DNA of 64,000 bases from NCBI GenBank assembly GCA_040768665.1, contig JAXGMN010000032.1, forward strand, positions 1-64,000. The letters run 5' to 3'. Shown one piece after another: positions 8,205 to 16,282 of this stretch. Numbering within the stretch: position 1 is the stretch's first letter; every line of letters starts with the position of its first letter. The notes beneath the pieces were generated by a model. It saw nothing but the letters and a program-made list of their open reading frames with translations, did no database searches and was not told the origin of the DNA. The DNA is from JABWBD01 sp040768665. Lineage in GTDB: Bacteria > Planctomycetota > Planctomycetia > Pirellulales > Thermoguttaceae. Made by a program: the position numbers and the translations under genes.

Positions 8205-10388
8205 ATGAAACACATCGCGATTCTTCTGCTGTTCGCCTGCCTTCCACTTTTCTTCGACCCTTCGAATCGCGGGTTCGCAGCCGAAGACGGTTGGCAGCCG
8301 CTCTTCAACGGCAAGGACTTCTCAGGCTGGCAAGTACCCCAAGAAGACAACGGCCATTGGAAAGTCGTCGACGGGGTGATCGACTACGACGCGATGTCGG
8401 AGGCGAAAGGCGACCGAAACCTCTGGACCGAGCGGGAATTCGGCGACTTCGTGCTGAAGCTCGACTGGCGGATCAAGCAGACCAAGGGACCCCAGTACCC
8501 AGCGCCGACGATCCTGCCCGACGGTTCCTACAAAACTGATGAAGACGGCCAACGAATCACCACACCGATCGACAACGCCGACTCCGGCATCTATCTCCGC
8601 GGCGAGTCCAAGGCACAGTTGAACATCTGGTGCTGGCCGGCTGGTTCGGGGGAAGTCTGGGGCTACCGCAACGATGTCAACATGCCGCCCGAGGTCAGGG
8701 CCGGGTGCGTCCCCAAGGTCCGCGCCGACAACCCGGTGGGCGAGTGGAACACCTTTGTGATCACCATGAAGGGCGACCGGCTCAACGTGGAGCTCAATGG
8801 CCAGACCGTGATCGACAACGTCCAGCTTCCGGGCATCCCCGAGAAGGGAAAGCTCGCGCTGCAGCATCACGGCGGCGTGAACAAGAAGACGGGCGAGTGG
8901 CTGCCGGCTTCCAGCCTCATGCAGTTTCGGAATATCTCCATCAAAGAGCTCCCAGGCGGCGGTGCGTCGGCGACCGAGCACCTGCCAAACTTCGTCATCG
9001 TCTACATCGACGACATGGGCTACGCCGATATCGGCCCGTTCGGAGCCAAAGGCTACGAAACGCCGCATCTCGACCGGTTGGCAAGCGAAGGCCGCAAGTT
9101 CACCGACTTCTACGTGACGCAGGCCGTTTGCTCCGCGTCGCGGGCCGGGCTGGTGACTGGCTGCTACAACGTTCGCGTCGGCATCCTCGGCGCGCTGTCG
9201 CATTCCGCCAACCACGGCCTGAACGCCGACGAGATGACGATCGCCGAGGTTGTCAAGCAGAAGGGATACGCCACGGCCTGCTACGGGAAATGGCACTTGG
9301 GCCACCATCCCAAGTTCCTGCCGACCAACCACGGGTTCGACGAGTATTTCGGACTGCCGTACTCGAACGATATGTGGCCCTATCACCCCACGGCCGGCGA
9401 TCATTTCTGCGATCTGCCCTTGTTCGAAAACACCCGCGTCGTCGATTCGGAGGTCACCGGCGAGGACCAGGAAAACCTGACCACCTGGTATACCGAACAT
9501 GCGGTGAACTTCATCGCCAAGAACAAAGACAAGCCGTTCCTGGTCTACCTGCCGCACAGCATGGTCCACGTGCCGCTCTACGTTTCGGACAAGTTCCGGG
9601 GCAAGTCGGAGCGGGGGCTGTTCGGCGACGTGGTGATGGAGGTCGACTGGTCCGTCGGTCAGATCCTGGCGGCGCTCGAGAAACACGGCCTCGATGAGAA
9701 CACGATGGTGGTCTTCGCCACCGACAACGGGCCGTGGCTGAGCTACGGCGATCATGCCGGGTCGGCCGGGCCGCTGAGGGAAGGGAAAGGAACGATGTTC
9801 GACGGCGGCTGCCGGGTGCCGACCGTAATGCGGTGGCCCGGGAAGATTCCGCCGGGCACTGTCTGCAAAACGCCCGCGATGACGATCGATTTGCTCCCGA
9901 CAATTGCCCATCTCGTCGGGGCAAAGTTGCCCAATCATAAGATCGACGGCAAGAATATCTGGCCTTTGATTGCCGGTGAACCGGGCGCCATCAGTCCGCA
10001 GGAGGCTTACTATTTCTACTACGGCAGCCAACTCCAGGCCGTACGAATGGGCCGGTGGAAGCTGCATTTCCCACACGGCTACCGGACGCTGAAAGGGCGG
10101 CCGGGCGGGACCGGCGGCACGCCGGTGCCTTACGAACAGGCCAAGATCGGGCTCGCGCTGTTCGACATGGAAAAGGATCCCGGCGAAACGACCGACGTCG
10201 CGGCGGAGCATCCGGACATCGTCGAAAAGATCAAGGCGTTGGCCGAGCGGATGCGAGCCGACCTGGGCGATGCCGGCCCGAAGCAAAAAGGCAGCGGAGC
10301 CCGGGAGCCCGGCCGAATCCAGGAGGGCGACCTTTGGTTCGACTGGAAGCCGGGGGTTCCGCTGAACATCGAGCCCGTGAAGAAGTGA
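8205..10388 (+). CDS. Secreted DUF1080-sulfatase fusion
   Basis: The start is the ATG at 8205, with AAGGAAC just upstream and a signal peptide to about residue 26 (727 residues in all). Residues 27-250 are a DUF1080 domain (concanavalin-like, 3-keto-disaccharide hydrolase family) with the opening GWQPLFNGKDFSGW. Residues 257-715 are a sulfatase: metal-binding DD at 269-270, the active-site motif CSASR (309-313) where Cys309 would be converted to formylglycine, and GKWHLG later on. The motif has Ala where most sulfatases have Pro; C-x-A-x-R is a known variant. The fusion would join sugar-linkage processing to desulfation of an algal-type polysaccharide in the periplasm. The substrate is unknown. 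Confidence 0.9.
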   Translation: MKHIAILLLFACLPLFFDPSNRGFAAEDGWQPLFNGKDFSGWQVPQEDNGHWKVVDGVIDYDAMSEAKGDRNLWTEREFGDFVLKLDWRIKQTKGPQYPAPTILPDGSYKTDEDGQRITTPIDNADSGIYLRGESKAQLNIWCWPAGSGEVWGYRNDVNMPPEVRAGCVPKVRADNPVGEWNTFVITMKGDRLNVELNGQTVIDNVQLPGIPEKGKLALQHHGGVNKKTGEWLPASSLMQFRNISIKELPGGGASATEHLPNFVIVYIDDMGYADIGPFGAKGYETPHLDRLASEGRKFTDFYVTQAVCSASRAGLVTGCYNVRVGILGALSHSANHGLNADEMTIAEVVKQKGYATACYGKWHLGHHPKFLPTNHGFDEYFGLPYSNDMWPYHPTAGDHFCDLPLFENTRVVDSEVTGEDQENLTTWYTEHAVNFIAKNKDKPFLVYLPHSMVHVPLYVSDKFRGKSERGLFGDVVMEVDWSVGQILAALEKHGLDENTMVVFATDNGPWLSYGDHAGSAGPLREGKGTMFDGGCRVPTVMRWPGKIPPGTVCKTPAMTIDLLPTIAHLVGAKLPNHKIDGKNIWPLIAGEPGAISPQEAYYFYYGSQLQAVRMGRWKLHFPHGYRTLKGRPGGTGGTPVPYEQAKIGLALFDMEKDPGETTDVAAEHPDIVEKIKALAERMRADLGDAGPKQKGSGAREPGRIQEGDLWFDWKPGVPLNIEPVKK

Positions 10389-10429
10389 GGCGGTTGGCGG
10401 ACGTGGCGTACGTGGCGTACGGCGTTATC

Positions 10430-10540
10430 AACCCGGCTGCTTCCCAGCAGCCGGGCTGATTTTTGCGGCTACTGCGAGAACGAAAATGAAAGACTTTCAC
10501 CCCGATATCAGCCCGGCTGCTCCGAAGCAGCCGGGCTGAT
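10430..10540. repeat. Two tandem CCCGGCTGCT palindromes upstream of a glycosidase gene
   Basis: Palindrome 1 spans about 10430-10464 and palindrome 2 spans 10507-10540 (ATCAGCCCGGCTGCT with its complement). The bases after each palindrome also match: copy 1 carries a decayed version of GCTACTGGGAGAACGAAGATGAA, which in copy 2 leads into the real start codon at 10566. The unit of about 75 bp, including the first codons of the gene, has therefore been duplicated. Confidence 0.75.
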
Positions 10541-10565
10541 GTTTGGCGCTACTGGGAGAACGAAG

Positions 10566-12611
10566 ATGAACGACCTTCGTTGGACGCGGCGAGAAGTGCT
10601 GAAGGCGGCGGCCGTGGCGCCATGCATCCCGAGCACAATGGCGGCGTTTGCCGCCGACGTCCGAGATGAGACCGTCGCGGTTCCCGACTGGATCGCTCCG
10701 GGGAAACTTCGTTGGGTGTGGGCCCTCTGGGAACCGCTCGCCCTGTACACCCGCGGCGGCAGCGCGGCGGGCATTGGAAGCGGCATCGCGACCGGCCACT
10801 GGGTCCGCCGCTGGTACGAACGGATGCATAGCGACGAAATCCTCGACAAACTGGCCGACGCGGGCGTGAATCTCGTCACCACGCACTTCTACAAGGGCTT
10901 CGGGCTCAATGCCGAGGCCGAAGAGATTGCCCGGGCAAGTGATTTCACCCGTCGCGCCCACGCTCGCGGGATCCGTGTCTTGGGCTACCATCAGTTCAGC
11001 ACGGTGATCTACGAGACGATGCTGGACGAGGTGCCCGCGTTGGAACAATGGATCCAACGAGGCCCCGACGGCAGGCTCCAGACCTACGGCAGCGCAACTT
11101 GGCGATGGAAGGCCTGTCCCAGCCACGATGACTTTATTGCCTATCTCAAGCGGGTTGTCGATCGCTGCCTGATCGACGCCGATATGGACGGGGTGGAGTA
11201 CGACGGCACCAGTTACGACTGCCACTGCGAAGCCTGCCGGCAGCGGTTCCGCCGCTTCCTTGCCGAGCACCACCCGCAGCCGATCGAACGGTTCGGCATT
11301 CCCCACTTCCGCCACGTCCGCATTCCGCCCACGGCCAATGCCAAGGACCCGCTTTACCAGGAATGGATCCGCTTCCGCATGGACCTGATGGGGCAGCGGC
11401 TGCGGGAGCTTCGCGCTTACGTGCACCAGAAAAAACCGGGCGCCGCGCTGGTCACGTATGAAGATTGCCCCGCCCTGTGGCGCAAGGACCGCACGCGTCT
11501 CTTGCCCGATGCCGGCGATTACCTCGATCTGGCAATCGCCGAGAGCCACGATATGCCGCAGCTGCTCGATGGCGAACTGGTCACCAAGGTCCGCCACCTC
11601 AAGGAAGGACAGGCGATCGACTGCCTTGTTTTGTCGACGGATTGGCTCCGCACGCCGTCCGGCGGAATCACGCTGCCGGCAGACGTCAAACCGGTGGAAC
11701 TGGATATGGCGGAATGCCTGGCCTGCGGTGGCCAGGTGCTGACGGCCACGTGGTCGCTCCGTTCGGGCGAGCGGCGCGACGGCTCGGCCTTCTTCGAACA
11801 GCCGGCTTTTCATGAGGCGCTGAAGCGCTACATGGGGTTCGCACGCGACCACGAGGACCTGTACGCCGGCTCCCAGCCGTGCGCCAACGTGTGGGTCTAC
11901 CATTCGACTTGGTCGCTGGCGTTCGATCTGGCGGGGGCCTACAACAGCCTGCTCGGATTCGAGCAGGCCTTGCTGGGCCGGATCCCATACCGCGTGGCCA
12001 AGCAGACGCATCTCGCCGGGCTCGGTCCTCGCGACGTGCTCATCGTGGCCAACACCCGCTGCTTAAGCGCGGCGGAGTGCCACGCATTGCGCAGCGCCGT
12101 TGACCGCGGTTGCGGGATTCTCTTCAGCGGCGACGTGGCCGCGTGCGACGAGAACTTCCGCGAGTGGGAGAAGCCCGCGCTTACGGATCTGTATTCCAAC
12201 CGCCGCGTCCACTTTTTCGCTTCCTGTCCGGGCAAGACCTCGCAGTCGCAGTACAGCGCCGGCCGATCGCTCCGCGCGGCGATGCCACCCAAGGCAGCGT
12301 TGATCCTGCGGACCGTGCGGGAGCTTGCCGCCGAAGGCCTGGCAGCAGAACTGGATGGCGGCGACGCGGAGCAGCCGCTCGCGTATGTCGATCTCTATCG
12401 CAAGCCGAGCGGCCTGGCCGCGCACGTCGTCTATTATGGCGACGGCGAGCCGCAGGGCCTCCGCTTGCGTATTGCGCCGTGGCTCGAGCCCGGTAAGGCC
12501 GTCTGCCACAGCCCCTACCTCAAGTCGCCCCTGCCGCTCGCCACGGCGGCCGACGGTTGGATCGCCCTGCCGGCTGCGATCCAGCGGTACGCGGCGGTCG
12601 AGTTCACCTGA
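10566..12611 (+). CDS. Tat-exported TIM-barrel putative glycoside hydrolase
   Basis: The 681-residue protein has a twin-arginine leader WTRREVLKAAAV (6-17). The central part looks like a (beta/alpha)8 barrel of the uncharacterised glycosidase-like type: GIRVLGYHQFS, then DGVEYDG (208-214), which would place acidic residues at the barrel mouth, followed by the Cys-rich YDCHCEACRQRF (218-228), often metal-binding or disulfide-forming in this group. The C-terminal third resembles the class I amidotransferase-like (beta-galactosidase trimerisation) domain (DVLIVANTRCLSAAECHALR and GCGILFSGDVAA). No EC activity can be assigned. The ATG lies 5 bp after GGGAGAACGA. It converges on rlmKL with 6 bp between the genes. 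Confidence 0.75.
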   Translation: MNDLRWTRREVLKAAAVAPCIPSTMAAFAADVRDETVAVPDWIAPGKLRWVWALWEPLALYTRGGSAAGIGSGIATGHWVRRWYERMHSDEILDKLADAGVNLVTTHFYKGFGLNAEAEEIARASDFTRRAHARGIRVLGYHQFSTVIYETMLDEVPALEQWIQRGPDGRLQTYGSATWRWKACPSHDDFIAYLKRVVDRCLIDADMDGVEYDGTSYDCHCEACRQRFRRFLAEHHPQPIERFGIPHFRHVRIPPTANAKDPLYQEWIRFRMDLMGQRLRELRAYVHQKKPGAALVTYEDCPALWRKDRTRLLPDAGDYLDLAIAESHDMPQLLDGELVTKVRHLKEGQAIDCLVLSTDWLRTPSGGITLPADVKPVELDMAECLACGGQVLTATWSLRSGERRDGSAFFEQPAFHEALKRYMGFARDHEDLYAGSQPCANVWVYHSTWSLAFDLAGAYNSLLGFEQALLGRIPYRVAKQTHLAGLGPRDVLIVANTRCLSAAECHALRSAVDRGCGILFSGDVAACDENFREWEKPALTDLYSNRRVHFFASCPGKTSQSQYSAGRSLRAAMPPKAALILRTVRELAAEGLAAELDGGDAEQPLAYVDLYRKPSGLAAHVVYYGDGEPQGLRLRIAPWLEPGKAVCHSPYLKSPLPLATAADGWIALPAAIQRYAAVEFT

Positions 12612-12617
12612 GAAACG

Positions 12618-14882
12618 TCACGCACCGTCGCGGACCAGGACCCAGCAGCGGTGAATTCGCCGGTTGCGGAAGTCGGGCGGGACCGTCTGGCGGCTGATCT
12701 CGCGGATCGAGGCTCCCCGGATCTGGTCCTCCGCAAACTTGAAGCGGCGGAAATTCGTGGAGAAGAAAATCGTGCCGCCCGGCGCCGTCCACTCCATCAG
12801 CCGGTTGAGCATCTCCACGTGGTCGCGCTGCACGTCCCAGATGTCGTCCATCCGCTTGCTGTTGGAAAACGTCGGCGGGTCGACCACGATCAGGTCGAAC
12901 GCCGCGGTCCGCGGTCGCCCCCGGAGCAGTTCCATGACGTCGCCGCGGAGGTACTGGTGGTCCAGTCCCGTGAAACCGTTCAACCGCATGTTCTCTCCGG
13001 CCCAGTCGAGATACGTGCTCGACAGGTCGATCGTGGTGGTCGAAGCCGCTCCGCCCGCGGCTGCGTAGACGGTGAACGATCCGGTGTATCCGAAGAGATT
13101 GAGGAACCGTTTCCCGGCCGCCATGTCGCGAACCATCGCGCGGGTGATGCGATGGTCGAGGAACAGCCCGGTGTCGACGTAGTCGGACAGATTGACCTGG
13201 AACTTCAGCCCGCCTTCGGACACGACGAACACGCGTCCGGCCTCGGCCACCCGCTCGTACTGCGACGTGCCTCGCTGACGCTGCCTCCGCTTGACGAAGA
13301 TGTTCCCTCTCGCCACGTCCGTCACTTCGCCGGCGGTCCTGCCGATCAGGTCGAGCCAGTCGGCCTGCTCGGCCGGCGTGCGGTCGAACGGCCGGGCGAG
13401 ATCGGCGATGTGCAGACAGTCTTCGTAACGGTCGACGATCACGGGGACTTCCGGCACGTCGCAGTCGTAGAGCCGGTAGCACGTGACCCCCTGCCGCGTC
13501 GGCCACCGTCGAAAGTGCCGTGCCCGATTGACCAGCCGTGCGCGGAAGATCTCCGCTTGCCGCCGGGCCTTCTCCGACAGCCCGCCAAACGCGGGACGGG
13601 CGGCGTCGCGCGGACGAGGCGAGACAACGGCCGCCGTGCTTGCGGAGTCGCTCACACTCGGCTCCGCCAGGCAGTCGTCGGAGGTCTCCGGGCGCTCCGC
13701 GTCGACCGCGTGCTCAGAAGACTGGTGCCTTTCGCCCCGCTCGCTCCGGGGCAGGTTCGGCTTCGGCCCGTAGAATTGGTAATACGTACACTGGATCCCG
13801 CCGTTGTAGAGCTTTCTCCGCCGGTCGGCCTCCTGGCCGACCAGTGTCTCGAAGTCGGGATACGACGTGAGAATGTAATGCGACCAGGTCGGCAAACGCC
13901 GGAGCACCAGCGGCATCGACCGGTAAAGAGCCGCGACCTCCCGGCCCATGCCGACCCGCTCGCCATAGGGCGGGTTGCAGATCACGCAGCCGTATTGCCG
14001 CTTGCTCGTCAGATCGGCGAACGGGCGAAGCTGAAAATGAATCTGATCGGCAACGCCCGCCTCCGCGGCATGATGCCGGGCCAGGTGGAGCGCGTCTTGA
14101 TCGATATCCGTTCCGATAATCCGCTCCGGCAGATCCGGCAGGGCGAGGTCGTGGGCTTCCTCGCGAGCGGCAGCCCATGCCGCGGCCGGGATCCGGCTCC
14201 ACGCCTCCGCGGCGAAAGTGCGGCTCAACCCGGGCGCCAGGTTGCGGCCGATCAGGGCCGCCTCGATCGGAATCGTGCCCGTGCCGCAAAACGGATCGAT
14301 CAGGGGCCGGTCCGGCCGCCAGAAACTCAAGAGCACCATCGCCGCGGCGAGCGTCTCCTTCAAGGGCGCCTTGCCCACGAGCTTGCGGTAGCCTCGCTTG
14401 TGGAGCCCCGGCCCGGTGGTGTCGATCGTCAGCGTCGCCTGGTCCGACAGGAGGGCGACCTCGATCGAGTACTTGGGCCCCGTCTCCGCGAACCACTCGA
14501 CGCCATAGACTGCCTTCAACTTCTCCACGATCGCCTTCTTGACGATCTTCTGACACGCCGGCACGCTCGAAAGCTGCGACTTGATCGACCGGCCCGTGAC
14601 CGGGAAAGTCGCATCCCGGGGGATCCACTCTTCCCAGGGCAGGGCGTAGGTGCGGTCGAATAGCTCGCCGAAATCGTTTGCCGAAAACGTGCCCAGCCGC
14701 ACCAACACCCGGTCCGCCGCCCGCAGCCAGAGATTGGCACGGGCCAGCGCCGTTTCGTCGCCATCAAACAGCAGCCGGCCCGGCTGGACCGTCGTCGATT
14801 CGTAGCCCAGCGCCCGCAGCTCGCGGCCGACGACCGCTTCCAGCCCAAACGTCGAGGTCGCAATCAGTTCCAGGTTTCCCAT
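12618..14882 (-). CDS. rlmKL: Bifunctional 23S rRNA methyltransferase RlmKL
   Basis: The 754-residue protein has the two-enzyme layout of RlmKL. The N-terminus is a THUMP RNA-binding domain, followed by the RlmL-type methyltransferase with DPFCGTGTIPIEA (196-208) and catalytic NPPYGER (303-309), which methylates N2 of G2445 (E. coli numbering). A low-complexity linker at about 375-425 leads to the RlmK-like domain with LNLFGYTGSF, a SAM-binding region and VVDPPTFSNSKRM, which makes m7G2069. It is somewhat longer than E. coli RlmKL (about 700), the extra length being in the linker. Its promoter must lie in the 105-bp gap shared with the divergent GntR operon. Confidence 0.93.
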   Translation of the reverse strand: MGNLELIATSTFGLEAVVGRELRALGYESTTVQPGRLLFDGDETALARANLWLRAADRVLVRLGTFSANDFGELFDRTYALPWEEWIPRDATFPVTGRSIKSQLSSVPACQKIVKKAIVEKLKAVYGVEWFAETGPKYSIEVALLSDQATLTIDTTGPGLHKRGYRKLVGKAPLKETLAAAMVLLSFWRPDRPLIDPFCGTGTIPIEAALIGRNLAPGLSRTFAAEAWSRIPAAAWAAAREEAHDLALPDLPERIIGTDIDQDALHLARHHAAEAGVADQIHFQLRPFADLTSKRQYGCVICNPPYGERVGMGREVAALYRSMPLVLRRLPTWSHYILTSYPDFETLVGQEADRRRKLYNGGIQCTYYQFYGPKPNLPRSERGERHQSSEHAVDAERPETSDDCLAEPSVSDSASTAAVVSPRPRDAARPAFGGLSEKARRQAEIFRARLVNRARHFRRWPTRQGVTCYRLYDCDVPEVPVIVDRYEDCLHIADLARPFDRTPAEQADWLDLIGRTAGEVTDVARGNIFVKRRQRQRGTSQYERVAEAGRVFVVSEGGLKFQVNLSDYVDTGLFLDHRITRAMVRDMAAGKRFLNLFGYTGSFTVYAAAGGAASTTTIDLSSTYLDWAGENMRLNGFTGLDHQYLRGDVMELLRGRPRTAAFDLIVVDPPTFSNSKRMDDIWDVQRDHVEMLNRLMEWTAPGGTIFFSTNFRRFKFAEDQIRGASIREISRQTVPPDFRNRRIHRCWVLVRDGA

Positions 14883-14915
14883 TTCGGTTATTGTACAAAA
14901 TCGCCGAAACGGGGC

Positions 14916-14953
14916 TTGACGGCTTCCGTAAACTGTATTAAATTAATAATACA
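14916..14953 (+). promoter_or_regulatory. Promoter and palindromic operator of the GntR-ABC operon
   Basis: A TTGACG box (14916-14921) is followed at about 17 bp by an AT-rich -10-like TAAATT. Over the -10 lies a perfect inverted repeat TGTATTA-N6-TAATACA (14934-14940 and 14947-14953). YtrA-type GntR repressors bind palindromes of this shape and repress their own ABC operon, so autoregulation is likely. The site also lies in the upstream region of divergent rlmKL. Confidence 0.65.
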
Positions 14954-14987
14954 ATCGTACAAAGCCTCCCCCTGTGGGACTCGCGGC

Positions 14988-15377
14988 ATGCAACTTCGCA
15001 TCTCGGACCAGGACGGTGTGCCGATCTACGTCCAGCTCCTCAACCAGATCAAGTACCTGGTTTCCTCGGGGCGGCTGGCGGCCGGCGAGCAGCTCCCGCC
15101 CGTGCGGAAGCTGGCCGAGGAGCTTTTGATCAATCCCAACACCGTCGCGCGGGCGTACCGCGAGCTGGAAGCCGAGGGCGTGGTGACCAGCCGCCGGGGG
15201 GCAGGCGTCTTTGTTTCCAACGGCGTGTCGCCGCTGGCCCGCCGCGAACAGAACCGCATTCTCAACGACCGGATCGACATGCTCCTGACCGAGGCCCGGC
15301 AGATGAACGTCGACGTGGAGACGCTCATCGCCCTGATCCGCCGGCGGAGCCAACGCATTGAGGAGCCGGAATCATGA
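14988..15377 (+). CDS. GntR-family repressor, YtrA subfamily
   Basis: The 129-residue protein begins at the ATG at 14988 (MQLRISDQDG). The N-terminal winged helix has the typical VPIYVQLLNQIKYLV opening, LRKLAEELLINPNTVARAYRELE as the HTH, and a GVVTSRRGAGVFV wing. Only a short helical C-terminal tail follows, which is the mark of YtrA-type GntR proteins rather than those with a large effector domain. The stop overlaps the ATG of the ABC ATPase (ATGA). The likely inducer is a cell-envelope stress or an antibiotic, by analogy with ytr operons. Confidence 0.9.
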   Translation: MQLRISDQDGVPIYVQLLNQIKYLVSSGRLAAGEQLPPVRKLAEELLINPNTVARAYRELEAEGVVTSRRGAGVFVSNGVSPLARREQNRILNDRIDMLLTEARQMNVDVETLIALIRRRSQRIEEPES

Positions 15378-16282
15378 GCGACGCGATTGCCACGCTATCC
15401 AACGTGACACGACGGTTCGCCAGCACGGTGGCCCTCGACCGGGTGACGGTGGCCGTCGCGCCGGGAACCGTCTTTGGGCTGGTCGGTGAGAACGGCGCCG
15501 GCAAGACGACGCTGATCCGTCACCTCTTGGGGCTGTATCGAGCCCAGGCCGGCAGCGTCCGCGTATTTGGACGGGATCCGGTCGCCGAGCCCGCGGCGGT
15601 GCTGGGGCGGATCGGCTACCTGTCCGAGGACCGCGATCTGCCGGAGTGGATGCGGCTCGACCAGTTGATCAGCTACACCCGAGCCTTTTATCCGCGATGG
15701 GACGACGGCTTCGCCCGCGAGCTGGTGGCCATGTTCGAGCTGAGCCCCCGGCAGAAGATCCGAACGCTCTCGCGAGGCCAGCGTGCCCGCGCCGCGCTGT
15801 TGGTCGCGCTGGCCCATCGGCCTGAGTTGCTGATCCTCGACGAACCGTCTTCGGGGCTGGATCCCTCGGCGCGGCGAGACATCCTGGCCGCGGTCGTGCG
15901 GACCGTGGCCGACGAGGGGCGAGCCGTCCTGTTTTCGTCGCACCTGCTCGACGAAGTGCAACGCGTGGCGGACCGCGTCGCGATGCTGCACCGCGGCCGG
16001 CTGCTGTTGGACGAGCGAACCGACGAACTCATGGTCCGGCATCGCCTGGTGACATTGCATTTCCCCTCGGCTCTGGCCGCACCGCCGCAGATCCCCGGCG
16101 GGCTCTGCTGGTGGGGCCGGGCGGCCGAGTGGACGTGCCTGTGCAACGGCGAACTGGACCGGTTGCGAGAAGCGGCTCGGGCGGCGGGGGCGGAAATTGT
16201 CGACGAACGGACGCCGTCGCTAGAGGAAATCTTTCTCGCCCACCGCAAAGGCGAAACGGAAAGGAGCGGGCAGCCATGCTGA
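15374..16282 (+). CDS. ABC transporter ATP-binding protein, YtrB-like
   Basis: The 302-residue ATPase has Walker A GENGAGKTT (38-46), signature LSRGQ (132-136) and Walker B LLILDE (152-157) followed by PSSGLD. The Q-loop region reads GYLSEDRDLPEWM, with Ser-Glu in place of the usual Gln, as in other YtrB-like ATPases. It overlaps the GntR gene by 4 bp and the permease gene by 7 bp, so the three form one translationally coupled operon. Energises the membrane partner encoded next; the cargo is unknown. Confidence 0.92.
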   Translation: MSDAIATLSNVTRRFASTVALDRVTVAVAPGTVFGLVGENGAGKTTLIRHLLGLYRAQAGSVRVFGRDPVAEPAAVLGRIGYLSEDRDLPEWMRLDQLISYTRAFYPRWDDGFARELVAMFELSPRQKIRTLSRGQRARAALLVALAHRPELLILDEPSSGLDPSARRDILAAVVRTVADEGRAVLFSSHLLDEVQRVADRVAMLHRGRLLLDERTDELMVRHRLVTLHFPSALAAPPQIPGGLCWWGRAAEWTCLCNGELDRLREAARAAGAEIVDERTPSLEEIFLAHRKGETERSGQPC

